Part shown: piece after piece, positions 19,371 through 29,094 of the stretch
Numbering within the stretch: the first letter of the stretch is position 1
Layout of the letters: each line of letters starts with the position of its first letter
Source of the DNA: Chara braunii
Lineage: Eukaryota; Streptophyta; Charophyceae; Charales; Characeae
Direction of reading: 5' to 3'
NCBI GenBank assembly: GCA_003427395.1
Contig: BFEA01000397.1
Coordinates: forward strand, 812,940-848,860
DNA: 35,921 bases
Made by a program: the position numbers and the translations under genes
Notes under the pieces: model-generated
The model's input: the letters and a program-made list of their open reading frames with translations, nothing else
Told to the model about the DNA's origin: nothing
The model's database searches: none

Positions 19371-20385
19371 ATGCCTCTTAACCTCTCTGATAGCCCCGTG
19401 ATTGCAATACCTAGTCATGTCCCCCAAGAAATCCGAAGATCCCTGATTGATGTTTTGTATGGGTATGCAAAGGTGTTGAGTATGCATGATAACGATATTG
19501 GATTATCCAACGTGATTGAGCATGCGATCCTCACGGGGGATCATCTACCGATTAGCTGCGCTCCCTATCGATATTCGCCGGCGCAAAGAGCGGCCGCGTT
19601 TCAGAGGATTAAGGAGTTTGAAGCTAATGGTTGGTTCGAACCCGCCATCGGACCATGGTCGTTTCCGATAGTGATTGTACCGAAAAAGGCAGGAGGAATT
19701 CGCATCGATTATCAAAAATTGAATGATATCACGATTAAGGATGTGTATCCCCTCCCCCGGATCGATGAGTTACTGGATGCTCTCGGTAGTGCTCGATTTT
19801 TCAGTAAATTTGATGTTCGTCATGGATTCTACAATCTTCTTGTTCGAAAAGAGGATCGCCTGAAAACGACTTTCATTCTTTTCGAAGGGACTTGACAATG
19901 GGTTCGATGCCCGATGGGGATTTGCAATGCCCCAGCCACGTTTCAACGTGCGATGAACATGGCTTTCCAAAACTCCGTGCGAAAAACGTGGCTGGCGCAG
20001 ACCATAATCAATTATTGTTGATATCCTTGTGTTTTCAAGTTCCTATGAGGGGCACGTGCAGCACATTGAATGGACCTTGCACGCGCTGAAGGACGCTGGA
20101 TTCAAGGTGGTTGTTGAGAAGTGTCAGTTTTTCCTTACCGAGATCTCCTTCCTCGACCACGAGGTTACGGACCAAGGGTTGCAGCTTGAGCCTCAGAAAG
20201 TGACGGCCGTGAAAGACGCACCAGTACCGACGTCCGTGACACAAGTGCGTGCCTTTTTGGGTTTGGCATCGTACTATCGAAGGTTCATCAAGGGGTTTAT
20301 TGCGATCACGAGACCATTCACGAATTTGCTAAAAATGGATCAGCCGTTGATCTGGACTCCGCAATGCGATCGGGCTTTCCAGTAA
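19371..20385 (+). pseudogene. Reverse transcriptase of element II, broken at the YxDD box
   Basis: The first frame (19371-19895) has VIEHAI-TGDHLPI, PYRYSPAQR, GPWSFPIVIVPKK, DYQKLN, YPLPRIDELLDAL and the first catalytic Asp in FFSKFDV. TGA 19893-19895 interrupts it just before the MPMGICNAPATFQ-type segment, which follows in the same frame. Near 20015-20025 the Tyr-x-Asp-Asp box is missing: the sequence passes from INYC to a single Asp followed by ILVFSS, with a frame change. The second frame (20029-20385) continues with EGHVQHIEWTL, a KCQFFL segment and FLGLASYYRRFIKGF, and ends at TAA 20383-20385. Family certain; catalytic activity not expected. Confidence 0.9.
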
Positions 20386-20860
20386 CTCAAGGCGGCCTTG
20401 ATTTCGGCTCCAGTCCTCATAAGACCGGACCTGGAAAAACCCTTTATCCTCATCACCGATTGGCAGCCCGAGGTGGTCTCAACGATCTTGGCCCAGGTGG
20501 GAGCAGACGGCCTCGAACACGTGGTGGAGTACGCGTCCAAGTCAGTGTCGTCTTGTAAGCGTAACTACTCTGCCCCGGCGGGGGAATGCTACGCGGCCTT
20601 GTGGGGGATCAATCACTTCCGAGCGTACTTATATGGCCGAAAGTTTACGTTGGTAACCGATCACGGACCGCTGCTGGCACTGAAGAAGTTCAAGGATTAC
20701 TCAGGCATGATCGGGCGATGGGCCACCACATTGCAGAGTATGGACTTTGACATTCGTCATCAAAAGCACGAGAGACACGACAACGCGGACAGGCTGACAC
20801 GACTCCAACGCCCCGACAAGGTACCCAGGAGTGAGGAAGTGATCCCCCTGGCACGACCCG
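20386..20860 (+). pseudogene. RNase H domain of element II
   Basis: Same frame as the second RT part, after TAA 20383. Landmarks: SAPVLIRPDLEKPF, ITDWQPEVVSTIL (first Asp), SAPAGECYA (Glu), LVTDHGPLL (Asp) and NADRLTRL near the end. This is the degenerate RNase H fold of gypsy elements, which removes RNA template during cDNA synthesis. The frame stays open to TGA 21106-21108, but sequence after about 20860 no longer looks like RNase H, and the PHD-like region is in another frame. Confidence 0.88.
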
Positions 20861-20920
20861 GAGCCAAAGAACGAGCCTCAGTACGGACAAGTGGAGATCC
20901 TGCCGAAGGGTTAAGTGGAC

Positions 20921-21199
20921 ATGAGCACCCAACCCCGCTTCTCTCTCCCTTCCTCTCTCGGAACAATGGAGACCCCCTCTCTCTCAAAATCTCCCACCCC
21001 TTCCGCTCCCCTCGCTCATTCGGACTTTCTCGCCAATCTCCCAGACAAATTCTATTATTTTTGCACATGTATTTCCCGAGTTTATGGAGTAGACTGCTAT
21101 CCCTTTGAGTCTGGATTTACTGACTGGGTAGAATGCGCCACGTGTGTCAATCGTGCACATGGCGTGTGTGTTCGATACAAAACGAGTAGTAAGGAATGA
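20921..21199 (+). pseudogene. PHD-like zinc finger segment between RNase H and integrase
   Basis: ATG 20921 starts a Ser- and Pro-rich leader, then FCTC, 21 residues, then ECATC, four residues, His, two residues, Cys-Val. This Cys-x-Cys ... Cys-x2-Cys-x4-His-x2-Cys order is the first six ligands of a PHD finger. The stop TGA 21197-21199 comes before the last Cys pair; in the next frame a tryptophan is followed by Phe and Arg at the Cys-x2-Cys spacing, so the last ligands seem lost. PHD fingers bind histone H3 tails, so a targeting role for the integrase complex is possible. This is inference. Confidence 0.45.
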
Positions 21200-21229
21200 A
21201 GATGCTCCCTGTATAGGACGGACAAACTT

Positions 21230-21585
21230 CCTATGGAGGTTTGATTCGAGGCCGCCCGGACAGACGACCCTGAATACGACGAGAAGTATCGACGGGCGGA
21301 GGTATGGACAGATAAAATATTATTAGCTAAATTAGCTGGCCAACCATTGGACCATCTCACTAAGCACGATAGGCGTCGGGCTATTGAAAGGTCCAGAGAT
21401 TATCGATGGATCAACGATCATTTGGAGAAGCGTAAAACAAACGGATCGGGATTATGGTTGATGGTTCCCCATCCCTTTCAGAGATATGACTGGACTAGAT
21501 CGGCGCACAAGGAACAGGCCGCTCATTTCGCAATACATGTCACTGAGGCAACAATCGATGGTTCTGGTGTAATGTCCGGGATGAT
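21230..21585 (+). pseudogene. Integrase N-terminal (HHCC) region of element II
   Basis: An open frame (visible from about 21250, ATG 21347) leads to TRSAHKEQAAHF, the two His of the HHCC zinc-binding motif. A frameshift near 21550 moves the following Trp- and Arg-rich segment and the first Cys (VVANC) into the integrase-core frame; the second Cys appears replaced by Asn. Confidence 0.65.
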
Positions 21586-22260
21586 GTGAAGCACGTGGTT
21601 GCTAACTGTGTGGTCAATGCGGCCGACCGTGCACCCATTCGTGAACCAAATACGATAGTACCGACAGAGGTTGAACGACCTTTTCCGCGGGTCAGTATGG
21701 ATACGACAGATATTGACGTGCCACCTGGCCCCAACTGCTGCGAATATTCCATCCTCTTAGTGTTAATTGACCATTTCTCGAAATATATCGAAGTCTACCC
21801 GTGCAAGACCCGTAAGGCCTTAGAAATAGCCACCTACATCGATCGATTCCTCAATACTAATTTAGATACAGAGGAGATTGTAACCGATAATGGCTCTGAA
21901 TTCAAATCTCAGGTAGAGGAATTAGTAATGCGGCGTGGCGTTACTCTCCGACACACCGCTCCCCATGTTTCCCAATCGAACGGATTGGCCGAAAATGCAA
22001 ATCTCATGATTAAGACCGCCCTCCGCAAGAATTTGGCAGCTCGTGACATGCTTCCTTGGCTTGAGATTGTCTATCAGATCGTGGGGATCCATCGAGCGAC
22101 CCCTCATGAGTCCACAGGATTCACCCCCTTCCAGCTTCGGACCAATAGCCTTCCATGTGTTGATAATCGGGGATTTGGGGTATCGCAAAAATTGTCGAAA
22201 AAGCGGGCAGGGACACGTGTGCGGCCCTTAAGGCCAAAGCCAAGCGGTATGCGGATTTAA
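21586..22260 (+). pseudogene. Integrase core of element II
   Basis: DD-E catalytic core: first Asp in VSMDTTDIDV, second in IVTDNGSEFKS, Glu in SQSNGLAENAN, with 34 residues between the second Asp and the Glu (35 is usual). LIDHFSKYIEVYP and a CLLPW-like ARDMLPWLEIVY segment also fit. All three acidic residues survive. The frame shifts near 22185, so the end of this open frame is not the original protein. In functional relatives it inserts the cDNA into chromosomes. Confidence 0.9.
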
Positions 22261-22301
22261 TGGAAAGATTTATTCCTAAGCTGGCCTGAAAAAGACAAAA
22301 A

Positions 22302-22682
22302 ATGACTGAACTGGCCCACGGTAGACAGGTTCGTAGCTACGAGGCCCGGAATGGAAATGCAGGCCCTCAACACCAATATAAGCTAGGGGATCTGGTGCAG
22401 GTACGCAAATGTGCACGCGACTATAAACTCGCCCCCGAATTCTCTTGCTGTTTTCGTCTCGTAGAACTCGGTCCTAATGGAACCAACACGGTGCGCATCG
22501 CGCCCGAGGCCAGCGCCAGCCGTAGCTCCCTTCCCATCGTCCGTCACACCTCCTACCTTCGCCCCCTCCCTCCTTCTGAGAACCCCAATCCCTCTCTTTC
22601 TTCTTCCACCACGACGAACTTGTTTCCTTTCCTTCGTCTGATTCTACCTCCCCTTCACCTTCGCCATGAGTTTTGTCATTGA
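22302..22682 (+). pseudogene. Integrase C-terminal domain of element II
   Basis: Open from ATG 22302. YKLGDLVQVRK, KLAPEFSCCFRLVELG and SLPIVRHTSYLRPLPP match the SH3-like DNA-binding tail of gypsy integrases. The Gly-Pro-Tyr/Phe signature is degraded to Ser-Cys-Cys-Phe. It is separated from the core by a frameshift and a stop near 22287. The last 35 residues are Ser-, Thr- and Pro-rich and may lie beyond the original protein. Confidence 0.75.
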
Positions 22683-23429
22683 GCTGGATCTTCCACCCCA
22701 ACTTCTTCAACCTCGAGCTTTGTTGCAGTTTCGTCAAGTCGCGCACCCCCGTCTCGGTCCTGATCTTCTCCCGTTTGCGCAGCTCTTCAGTCACGGGGCT
22801 TGGTGCGCTGCCGTTGAAATAACTATATCGACCGATCGAGGCTCATCAGTCATCTTGGCAGAAGCGTCAGGGTTTCATCGCTTCTCATGACCTACTGAGA
22901 GCGACGTGATGGTAATCGTGGCTTTTAGTGGCGATCTGTGTATCATCGGCGTGCAGCGGCGCGATGCAGTGGTGATCAGTCCTTACGAGTGGGGCCAGGA
23001 ATTGGCGGCTGATTGGCGACAGCGACTAGCCCAGCCAAGGCGACAAGTAGTGGGGACTGACTGTCTTGACACCTTCTCTCTTCGGACTAGCGCCACTGAT
23101 CGCCCCGCTCGCCCACTTCCCCATCTTCATCCCTACCCCGAACGCCGATGAATCGCTTCTCCACCTTCTCTCTCCCTTCCGACCTTCCGACCATTTGGCT
23201 ATCTTGGGCCGATCCCCTTCTCACTCTGGAAATTCGTCCCGCCTCGACCCCTCCATTCAGTCCAACCTACATCCGCAAGTGGACTGAATTCACGACGATT
23301 AGTGTGTGCATGCTCACAGTGAAGTGTCAGTGATCGTGATATTACAACAATCGGGAGTTGGAGCACGACCACCACATATCGCTGGTACTGGCACAGCTGT
23401 GGCCGAAGTAAACGACAACAGACGGCACG
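22683..23429 (+). other. Spacer between integrase and ORF X, element II
   Basis: No known gene. An 81-codon frame at 22906-23151 and frames at 23066-23340 have no recognised similarity. The region has internal-promoter or leader potential but no clear TATA box. Confidence 0.4.
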
Positions 23430-24091
23430 TTGGTAGGACTTATGTGCGGAGAAGTCGCTAAGAGCGGTCGAGCAGCCGTCGCCTACGAGCTTCTCACATT
23501 CTTGTCTCAGCTCGTCGACGACCTGCCAACGAACATCATCTCCTTCAATCCGAGCGACCCAAGCCAAGCTGAAACTGTGACCTTGGAGAGGAAGTTGACG
23601 CCAACCGTAATCTGGGCAAACTGCACGGAAGATTACGGGCAGTACCTGAGTGGCCACGATCCTACGGTTTGGTGCTACTTGGACCTGGACGACCTTGCGC
23701 CGGATAACTCTGACTTCAACGAGTTTTGGAAGGCTCATCAGGAGAACGGGGAGGTACCGTCAAACGATGACCCGGGTCGCATAGCCATCGCAGGGCTATC
23801 AGGGAAGAGTCGGAAGCCCGGTTGATGTCGAAGGAGGAAGAAGAGGCGTCAGCACCTGAGCCAAGGGGGGCTCCTCCAGCACGAGCGCTGCCTACCATCC
23901 GGGGAGGGTCCGCGTTGAATCCCGTTGTTCCCTCGGATGCCGCTAGTCGTCACGATGGCGCAACAACCTTCCGCCGGCGTGGCCGCTCTCGCTCACTATC
24001 TCCCTCCACATCCATCCCCTCCGCGTTTCATCCCCGTCCTCCTCTCGTCCCGGACGTACCGTCCTCGTCCCGTCTTCCGCTGCCCCCTTGA
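23391..24091 (+). pseudogene. ORF X of element II: accessory protein of unknown function
   Basis: The frame from about 23391 to TGA 23823-23825 gives LVGLMCGEVAKSG and ELLTFLSQLVDDLP, which match ORF X of element I with the same spacing, followed by a Trp- and Asp-rich middle (VIWANC-EDYGQYL). A frameshift at about 23820 leads into 23822-24091 (SKEEEEASAPEP, FRRRGRSRSLSP), corresponding to the acidic and Arg/Ser-rich C-terminus in element I. The acidic tract is much shorter than in element I. The final stop TGA 24089-24091 lies in the same CCCCTTGACTTCCT word. Function unknown. Confidence 0.55.
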
Positions 24092-24548
24092 CTTCCTCTC
24101 CTTCCGACCCTCCCCCACCTTTGAATTCCCTCTGAACTATCGTATCTTTGCCAACCACGCATTTTGTCATCACTTCGCCATGCGACTTCTATGTACGGTC
24201 TTCCCCCATCGCTCCCCCTCTTTCCCTTTCAACATTCTCCTCTTCAGCGTCGCCTGGGTACAGTTCAACCATATGGAGTTGTACTGTATCATCTCCGGCA
24301 CCTTTCCCGCCGTGGAGGACTATGAGATCCTAAGGGATAATGTCCTCCGCACCATCCCCTCCTTATATCCCGACTACCTACTATCCATGTCCCGACCCAA
24401 TCATCGCTTCCCCCGTGCACACCGGATCGTACACTTCGTCGATCTCGACGACGAAGCAGCGGATTACTTCCCCCCGCTCCCATCTGAGTGGCCCCGACCT
24501 CTCCATCACCCTCTCCTTGTTGACTACCAGCGGGCGGACTTTCAATGA
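23925..24548 (+). CDS. ORF Y of element II: conserved unknown protein
   Basis: 207-codon open frame, +1 relative to the end of ORF X and overlapping it by about 165 bases. Real homology to element I starts near 24085 (PLDFL). The conserved core is FPFNILLFSVAW, ELYCIISGTFPAVEDYE and SLYPDY; an acidic LDDEAADYF segment and a Pro-rich end follow. No transmembrane helix or signal peptide is evident, so an envelope protein is not supported. It lies just before the 3' LTR. This copy is longer than that of element I (117 codons) and has no internal stop. Confidence 0.55.
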   Translation: MFPRMPLVVTMAQQPSAGVAALAHYLPPHPSPPRFIPVLLSSRTYRPRPVFRCPLDFLSFRPSPTFEFPLNYRIFANHAFCHHFAMRLLCTVFPHRSPSFPFNILLFSVAWVQFNHMELYCIISGTFPAVEDYEILRDNVLRTIPSLYPDYLLSMSRPNHRFPRAHRIVHFVDLDDEAADYFPPLPSEWPRPLHHPLLVDYQRADFQ

Positions 24549-24861
24549 CGGGGCAGGAATGAAGAGCACCCGGAGAACCAGCGGACGATGATGGCGTCAC
24601 CTGAACAATCTCCGACGATCAAGAAGACAATGGGATTCCAGCAGCTCGAGCCAGCAGACTCACGAAGATATTGCAATTGACGTTGGCGTCAACATGAACT
24701 CTGGCTCGACTATCTCTGCTGATGTGGACACTCTCTCTCCTCCTACGCTTGGTTCCTCATTCATCCTCTCTTCCCCCTCCTTCCTCCTCCGCCATGAAAC
24801 CTAACTTTTGTACATGCAATCAGGAGATCGCATGATTTTGGAACCCCTTGCGCGTCACATA
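24549..24861 (+). other. 3' tail of element II internal region
   Basis: No gene. It ends in GGAACCCCTTGCGCGTCACATA, equivalent to the tail of element I. No clear polypurine tract precedes the LTR. Confidence 0.5.
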
Positions 24862-24867
24862 TGTGAC
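24854..24867. other. 14-bp palindrome at internal/3' LTR junction (element II)
   Basis: GTCACATATGTGAC, identical to 6404-6417. Together with the preceding TTGCGC it reproduces the LTR end sequence TTGCGCGTCACA found at 27644-27655. Confidence 0.8.
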
Positions 24868-25769
24868 ATACCAGCTTCCGGACCTGCGCCATCTTCCGGA
24901 CCCCTTTCCCCCCCCCTTGTTTTTTTTGCATCAAGATGTATCTTGCTCGGCCCCCGAAAACCCCTCTCTGTCTTTTTTTCCGATTAAAGGTACCTCGCCG
25001 AGATCTGTATTTTTGTCAGCACTAGTGATTGAATTTCTTGAAATTCCGTCATTTTTGTAATTTGGAAATGCATGGGAATTACGCTCGCCTTACCGAGCGC
25101 GCTCAGAATTTGGCTCGACAGTTAGGAATTCCAGAATTAACGGAACGCGACGTGTCCTTTCACGCGCGAATGTTCTCGGCCTCGACATGGAAAACTCTGG
25201 GAATTTTGTAGGAATTTTGATGGACGTAGGACTTTCTTTGTTTTCCCGCGCCTAGTTTGCGCGCGGATATAGTGATTTCAATTTTTGAATTAGCGTAGGA
25301 TGGGGAAAAACGGCAACTGTTTCGGTGCCCATTTTTCTTTTGTTGTTCGGCACCATGCATACGAGCTCCCTTCTCCTTCCTTCTCGCGCTCCTCTCAGCG
25401 CCCTCCCTCGCGCGCACATGCTTTGTCGCTCCCTCCCCCTGTAACTGTTTTTTCTCTCTCCTTCCCCACGAGCGCCCTTTTTCTCTTTTTTGATCATCTG
25501 ATCTTGGATCCATTTCGCACTATTCTTCTCATTTTTCTTCTTCCCGCTCTAAAACCCGCGCTCGAAAACCCGGTCGGTCCTCTCTTCCCATCTAGCCAAG
25601 GAGAAGCGCTGTGTAAGAGGAGATTCCTATTGCGCGACGATTCTGATTGGCTGAGATCGGATTGTGAGGGATCAACATGGCTTTTGACGGGCGATTACCC
25701 TCAAGCCCTCCCTCACCCTCCTCTGTCCTACTCTTCATCTTTCCCCGCATCTATCTCCCTTCTCGCAAC

Positions 25770-25777
25770 TATAAATT
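25770..25777 (+). promoter_or_regulatory. LTR TATA box (3' LTR, element II)
   Basis: TATAAATT, same position in the LTR as 14549-14556. Confidence 0.6.
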
Positions 25778-27017
25778 CCGCCGGTGCATCCGCAAAACTC
25801 TATCTCAACTCGTCAGCCAGCTTCCGGGAAGCAGTGGCTAGATGGTGTGTGTATGTGTCGCGAGTCGGAAAGTCCCTACGGGCTGACTGTAGAATGGCTG
25901 GCTGCGCGCCTGATCGCCACGACGGACTGTGGGATCGGGGCAAGCTGTGCAGAACCTACGTCGACATGGTGACGATCGCGGTGGTGGGAGGTGGCACGTG
26001 ACGGTCGGGATCGTCGGTGCATGTATAAGGATAGCAACCAGAGTTGGATGAATGGCCCGGGGCTATGATGAAAGTTTAAGGCGGATGCGCCTCCTTGTCT
26101 CGATTCTATTCTTTGGTGTAAGTGTAGCTTCACGACAGTTAAGTCGAGAATTCTTTTCATCTCCAGACTTCTGTATGATTGTCCTCTATTGAATCCATTT
26201 CGCACTTTACTTATCTTATGATACGAATGACCATGTATGTTTGTCGTGGAATGGTTGTTTGATGGGCCGACACTTTGATTAGTCTCGGGATGACGGGGCA
26301 GGGGTGCAGAGCACACAGAGAACTGAATGATGTATGGCTGCCATTTTCGCACCTTCCGCGATGAGTAACCACGAATGAAGATTGTCGTTGATGGACTGGT
26401 CCTTGATTAGGCTGAAGAGTTGTTGCGAATAGAATGCATGAGAATGATTGAATTGTTGGCAAGAGCAATGATGTTGGGATTTTGTTCGAGAATGCAAGAG
26501 TGTATAGATCTAGCGATGATGTGATTGCGAAAGGATACCCCGGGATCTCCAATCCGGAATACACTCCATATACCATCTACGGCTTGCCCTCTATATGTGA
26601 AACCCGGAAGGCGATCTATCGACCGCAGAAAGAAGGAGGGCGCCACGTTCGACCTGCATGCGTGGATCACTGACTGAACCCCACCTGATGTGAGTACTAA
26701 AAATTTCTTGACGAAATCATCGGATCATTGCGAATGCTCTCTCTCTCTGTCTCCCTTTGAGCTACCTTTAAGGAAATGAAGGAGTGCTTTCACTTTGCGT
26801 CACACGCCTAAGGCGAATAAAAGCGACGGCCAAAAAAACCCGACCGATAGGTTATGCATTTTCGATTATTACGATTGTTTGATTAACGATGAATGATTGA
26901 AACCGACTCTTGCGATTGATTGGATTGCCATGTGGACTGAAGGCCTCAACCCGAGTCTCAACTGGGCGTCGACCTTTCGTATCCCCTCCACGTCCCTTCC
27001 TGTAGAACGAGAAAAGG

Positions 27018-27608
27018 ACACGTGTATGCGAGTGGGACGTACAAGAAGTCGTCACCAAGATCGGCGGCCGATATTATTTCCCTCCCGAAACTTGGTGCTC
27101 AGGATTTGTCGGTGCGGGCTTTGTCATTTTTTATACATATTTTTCGCCTTATTCGTTGCTATTACCATTTAATGAGTCGATTGTCATTCTATGGACGACA
27201 GTGGCACTCCATTGGCCTAACACTCTGTGCAACGATTGTTGTCACTTCGAGCGCTACTAATCAAAGGGTTTCCACTCCACGTCAGACTCTGAGTTGTGCA
27301 ATGAGCGGCGTCGGGACTTTATCCGAAAGCGAGACACCAAATGCATCCCCGCCCCCTTCACGCGAAGCGAAAAGCAACGGCCCGCTGGGAAGTTCAACGA
27401 TACTTTTTGGATTGAACTTCCCCGCGCCGAACGTCCTGCGCGCGCCTTTTTCTCCCTTAACGCCCACGTAGTGACGAACCCTCCCTTCTTACTAAGTCGG
27501 ACCGGCACGGGGGATTTCGGTTCTGTCCGTGTCCCCACACTCAATTTTTCAAAAATCCTTGGCACACCCCATCTCGCTGTCTTTTCGGGGCCCCCTTCCG
27601 CAAATTAA
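27018..27608 (+). pseudogene. LTR-encoded ORF of element II (3' LTR copy)
   Basis: Same protein as 15805-16461. The start ATG has become AGG, and a Gln codon (CAA) in the other copy is TAA here (27258-27260). After that the frame is open again to TAA 27606-27608, with FNDTFWIELPRAERPARAFF intact. Indels relative to the other copy preserve the frame. Confidence 0.4.
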
Positions 27609-27655
27609 AACACTCCGAACGGAAGATAGCGCAGGGCATGAGGTTGCGCGTCACA

Positions 27656-27659
27656 GGTA
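27656..27659 (+). repeat. Right target-site duplication of element II
   Basis: GGTA, repeated from 13656-13659. Confidence 0.55.
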
Positions 27660-27984
27660 TGATGATTGATATGGAGGTCTAGTGAGGAGCTGTCAGGGTG
27701 CCATGGCGTAAGAGTGCAGAGCACTCCCTACCCACTCAAGGGCTAGGCTACGTCAGGGTACTGTCGCCATAGCTCTCACACAACTATGGTGCTTGGCAGG
27801 GTAGGTGCCTCGTGAAATAAGTCTGCGTTCAGCTCTTACACAACTATGGTGCCTGGGAGGGTAGGAGCCTCGTGAAATAAGTTTGCATCCACATGCTCCG
27901 ACGATGCGTCCTACATGGCCGCCGCCGACGACCGGGAGTCGCCACCGCCGCTATCGCCGCTCCGTTAGCGCATGGCCTCTCCTT
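27660..27984. other. Flank of element II with a 60-bp tandem duplication
   Basis: Two units, 27771-27830 and 27831-27890, share AGCTCT-ACACAACTATGGTGC and CCTCGTGAAATAAGT. No gene is seen. Confidence 0.75.
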
Positions 27985-28163
27985 CGTTTTTTTCTTTTGA
28001 AAATGTCTTTAACACAACTACCGGGAAGCGGGCCTGGCGTCCCTCACGTGAATACTGCAATCTAATGGGGCAGAGAGAGGCACTCCCGGCCAGTCCCAAG
28101 CCAGCAGCATTCTACAATAACCTATCCTTCCCCCCCCCACAAAAAAAAAAAAAAAAAAAAAAA
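27985..28163. repeat. Possible LINE 3'-end fragment and poly-A tract
   Basis: A short T-rich run (27985-27998) is followed by GAAGCGGGCCTGGCGTCCCT (28025-28044), similar to the reversed LINE 3' motif, then a C-run and a pure A-tract at 28141-28163. Two opposed short retroposon ends may meet here. Confidence 0.4.
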
Positions 28164-29094
28164 GGTAACCCATCCAGTCCAAGTATTGAGGAATTAAGGG
28201 CCTCGCCACACCGATGTCGAAAGATCACAAAATTCGACATATGTCAGGAGATTTTCGACATTCCCTCTTTCGACAGAAACCCCTTTTGGCCACACAGCAT
28301 GTAGAAGTGAAGAACCCACAAGTCCTGTGCACAAAAGAGAAAAACTGGGGTGAAGATAGGTTAAGCGTTGGTGCGTTCTCTTTTTCGACATTCGGGCAAA
28401 AATTCCACATCCCATCCGAGGACTGCTGAAAATGTGCAAGTTGACCCACCTGTTGGCTACAACAGGTGCTAATTTTAGCGCTAATTTTGTGCGCTAAAGT
28501 GCCGCTTCGGCAGCGCTTCAGCGCTAATTCGAGATTAGGGTTAACTCAGTGTTTTCGTAAGGCGAAGGCGATGGCGGACAAGCGGAAGGTGCTCTGTCGG
28601 GGTTAGTGTTAACAGGTGGTGGAAACCGGTTTCCCGGTCCCTTGTCGATAGGCTTGGGCTCACGGGCTCAAGGTATCGGACATAGCGGAAGGAAGGGTCA
28701 GGGGGGTAAGGGGGGAGGGAAACCGGTTAAGGGAGAGTCCAAGACATCAGACAATCCTCGTCAACAGGTTGAATGGTGGTATGACATGAGCTCCCGAGGA
28801 TGACACGGAGTCTGCAATCGCTAGAGCCGTAAGGCTCGTAACTTACTGTCAGATGGAGGAAGGAAACAAGCATTGCCTACCCCAAAGTAGGGGAAGTTTC
28901 CACAGGTGCCAGTCAACCTTTCAAGCTGCATCCCGGTTCCGTGCATCCTAAAGAGAGAAGGTATCGACACTAACCAGTCCGAGTGTTCAGTCCAATATTG
29001 GAAAGCCTCCTTTAGTGATGTGTAGGACAATTTTAAATTTACTTTTGATTATTGCTTATCATATTTTTGTTTGATTAGCCTAAATTCGAATCCA
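28164..29094 (+). other. Presumed 5' region of LINE copy 2
   Basis: No recognised gene; a 65-codon Gly/Lys-rich frame (28606-28803) is not assignable. It has short motifs worth noting: TTCGACA four times plus one inverted copy (28215-28390), a perfect 8-bp-stem hairpin at 28447-28468, AGCGCT repeats at 28477-28527, and the palindrome GAAACCGGTTTC at 28621-28632. These may belong to the LINE 5' UTR or to the pre-insertion sequence. Confidence 0.4.

Larger units (their letters stand above)
13660..27655 (+). mobile_element. Ty3/gypsy LTR retrotransposon element II, full length, degenerate
   Basis: 14.0-kb element: 5' LTR 13660-16497, primer-binding site 16498-16510, gag, CCHC knuckle, protease, RT, RNase H, PHD-like finger, integrase, accessory ORFs X and Y, 3' LTR 24862-27655. 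The order protease-RT-RNase H-integrase places it in Ty3/gypsy. A 4-bp duplication flanks it. The LTRs differ by several percent plus indels and every pol gene has frameshifts or stops, so the insertion is old and not self-mobile. The 8.4-kb internal region is long because of more than 2 kb of non-pol sequence after integrase. Confidence 0.93.
24862..27655 (+). repeat. 3' LTR of element II (2794 bp)
   Basis: Starts TGTGAC, ends GTCACA. Nearly collinear with 13660-16497, with point differences and indels, including loss of 54 bp in the LTR ORF. It keeps the terminal GCGCGTCACA that the 5' LTR lacks. Confidence 0.88.

Noticed and set aside
24087-24548. ORF Y as an envelope protein
   Set aside because: No signal peptide, no membrane helix and no cleavage site are visible; only the position fits.
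28021-28163. SINE or tRNA-derived element before the A-tract
   Set aside because: No box A or box B pol III promoter could be recognised.
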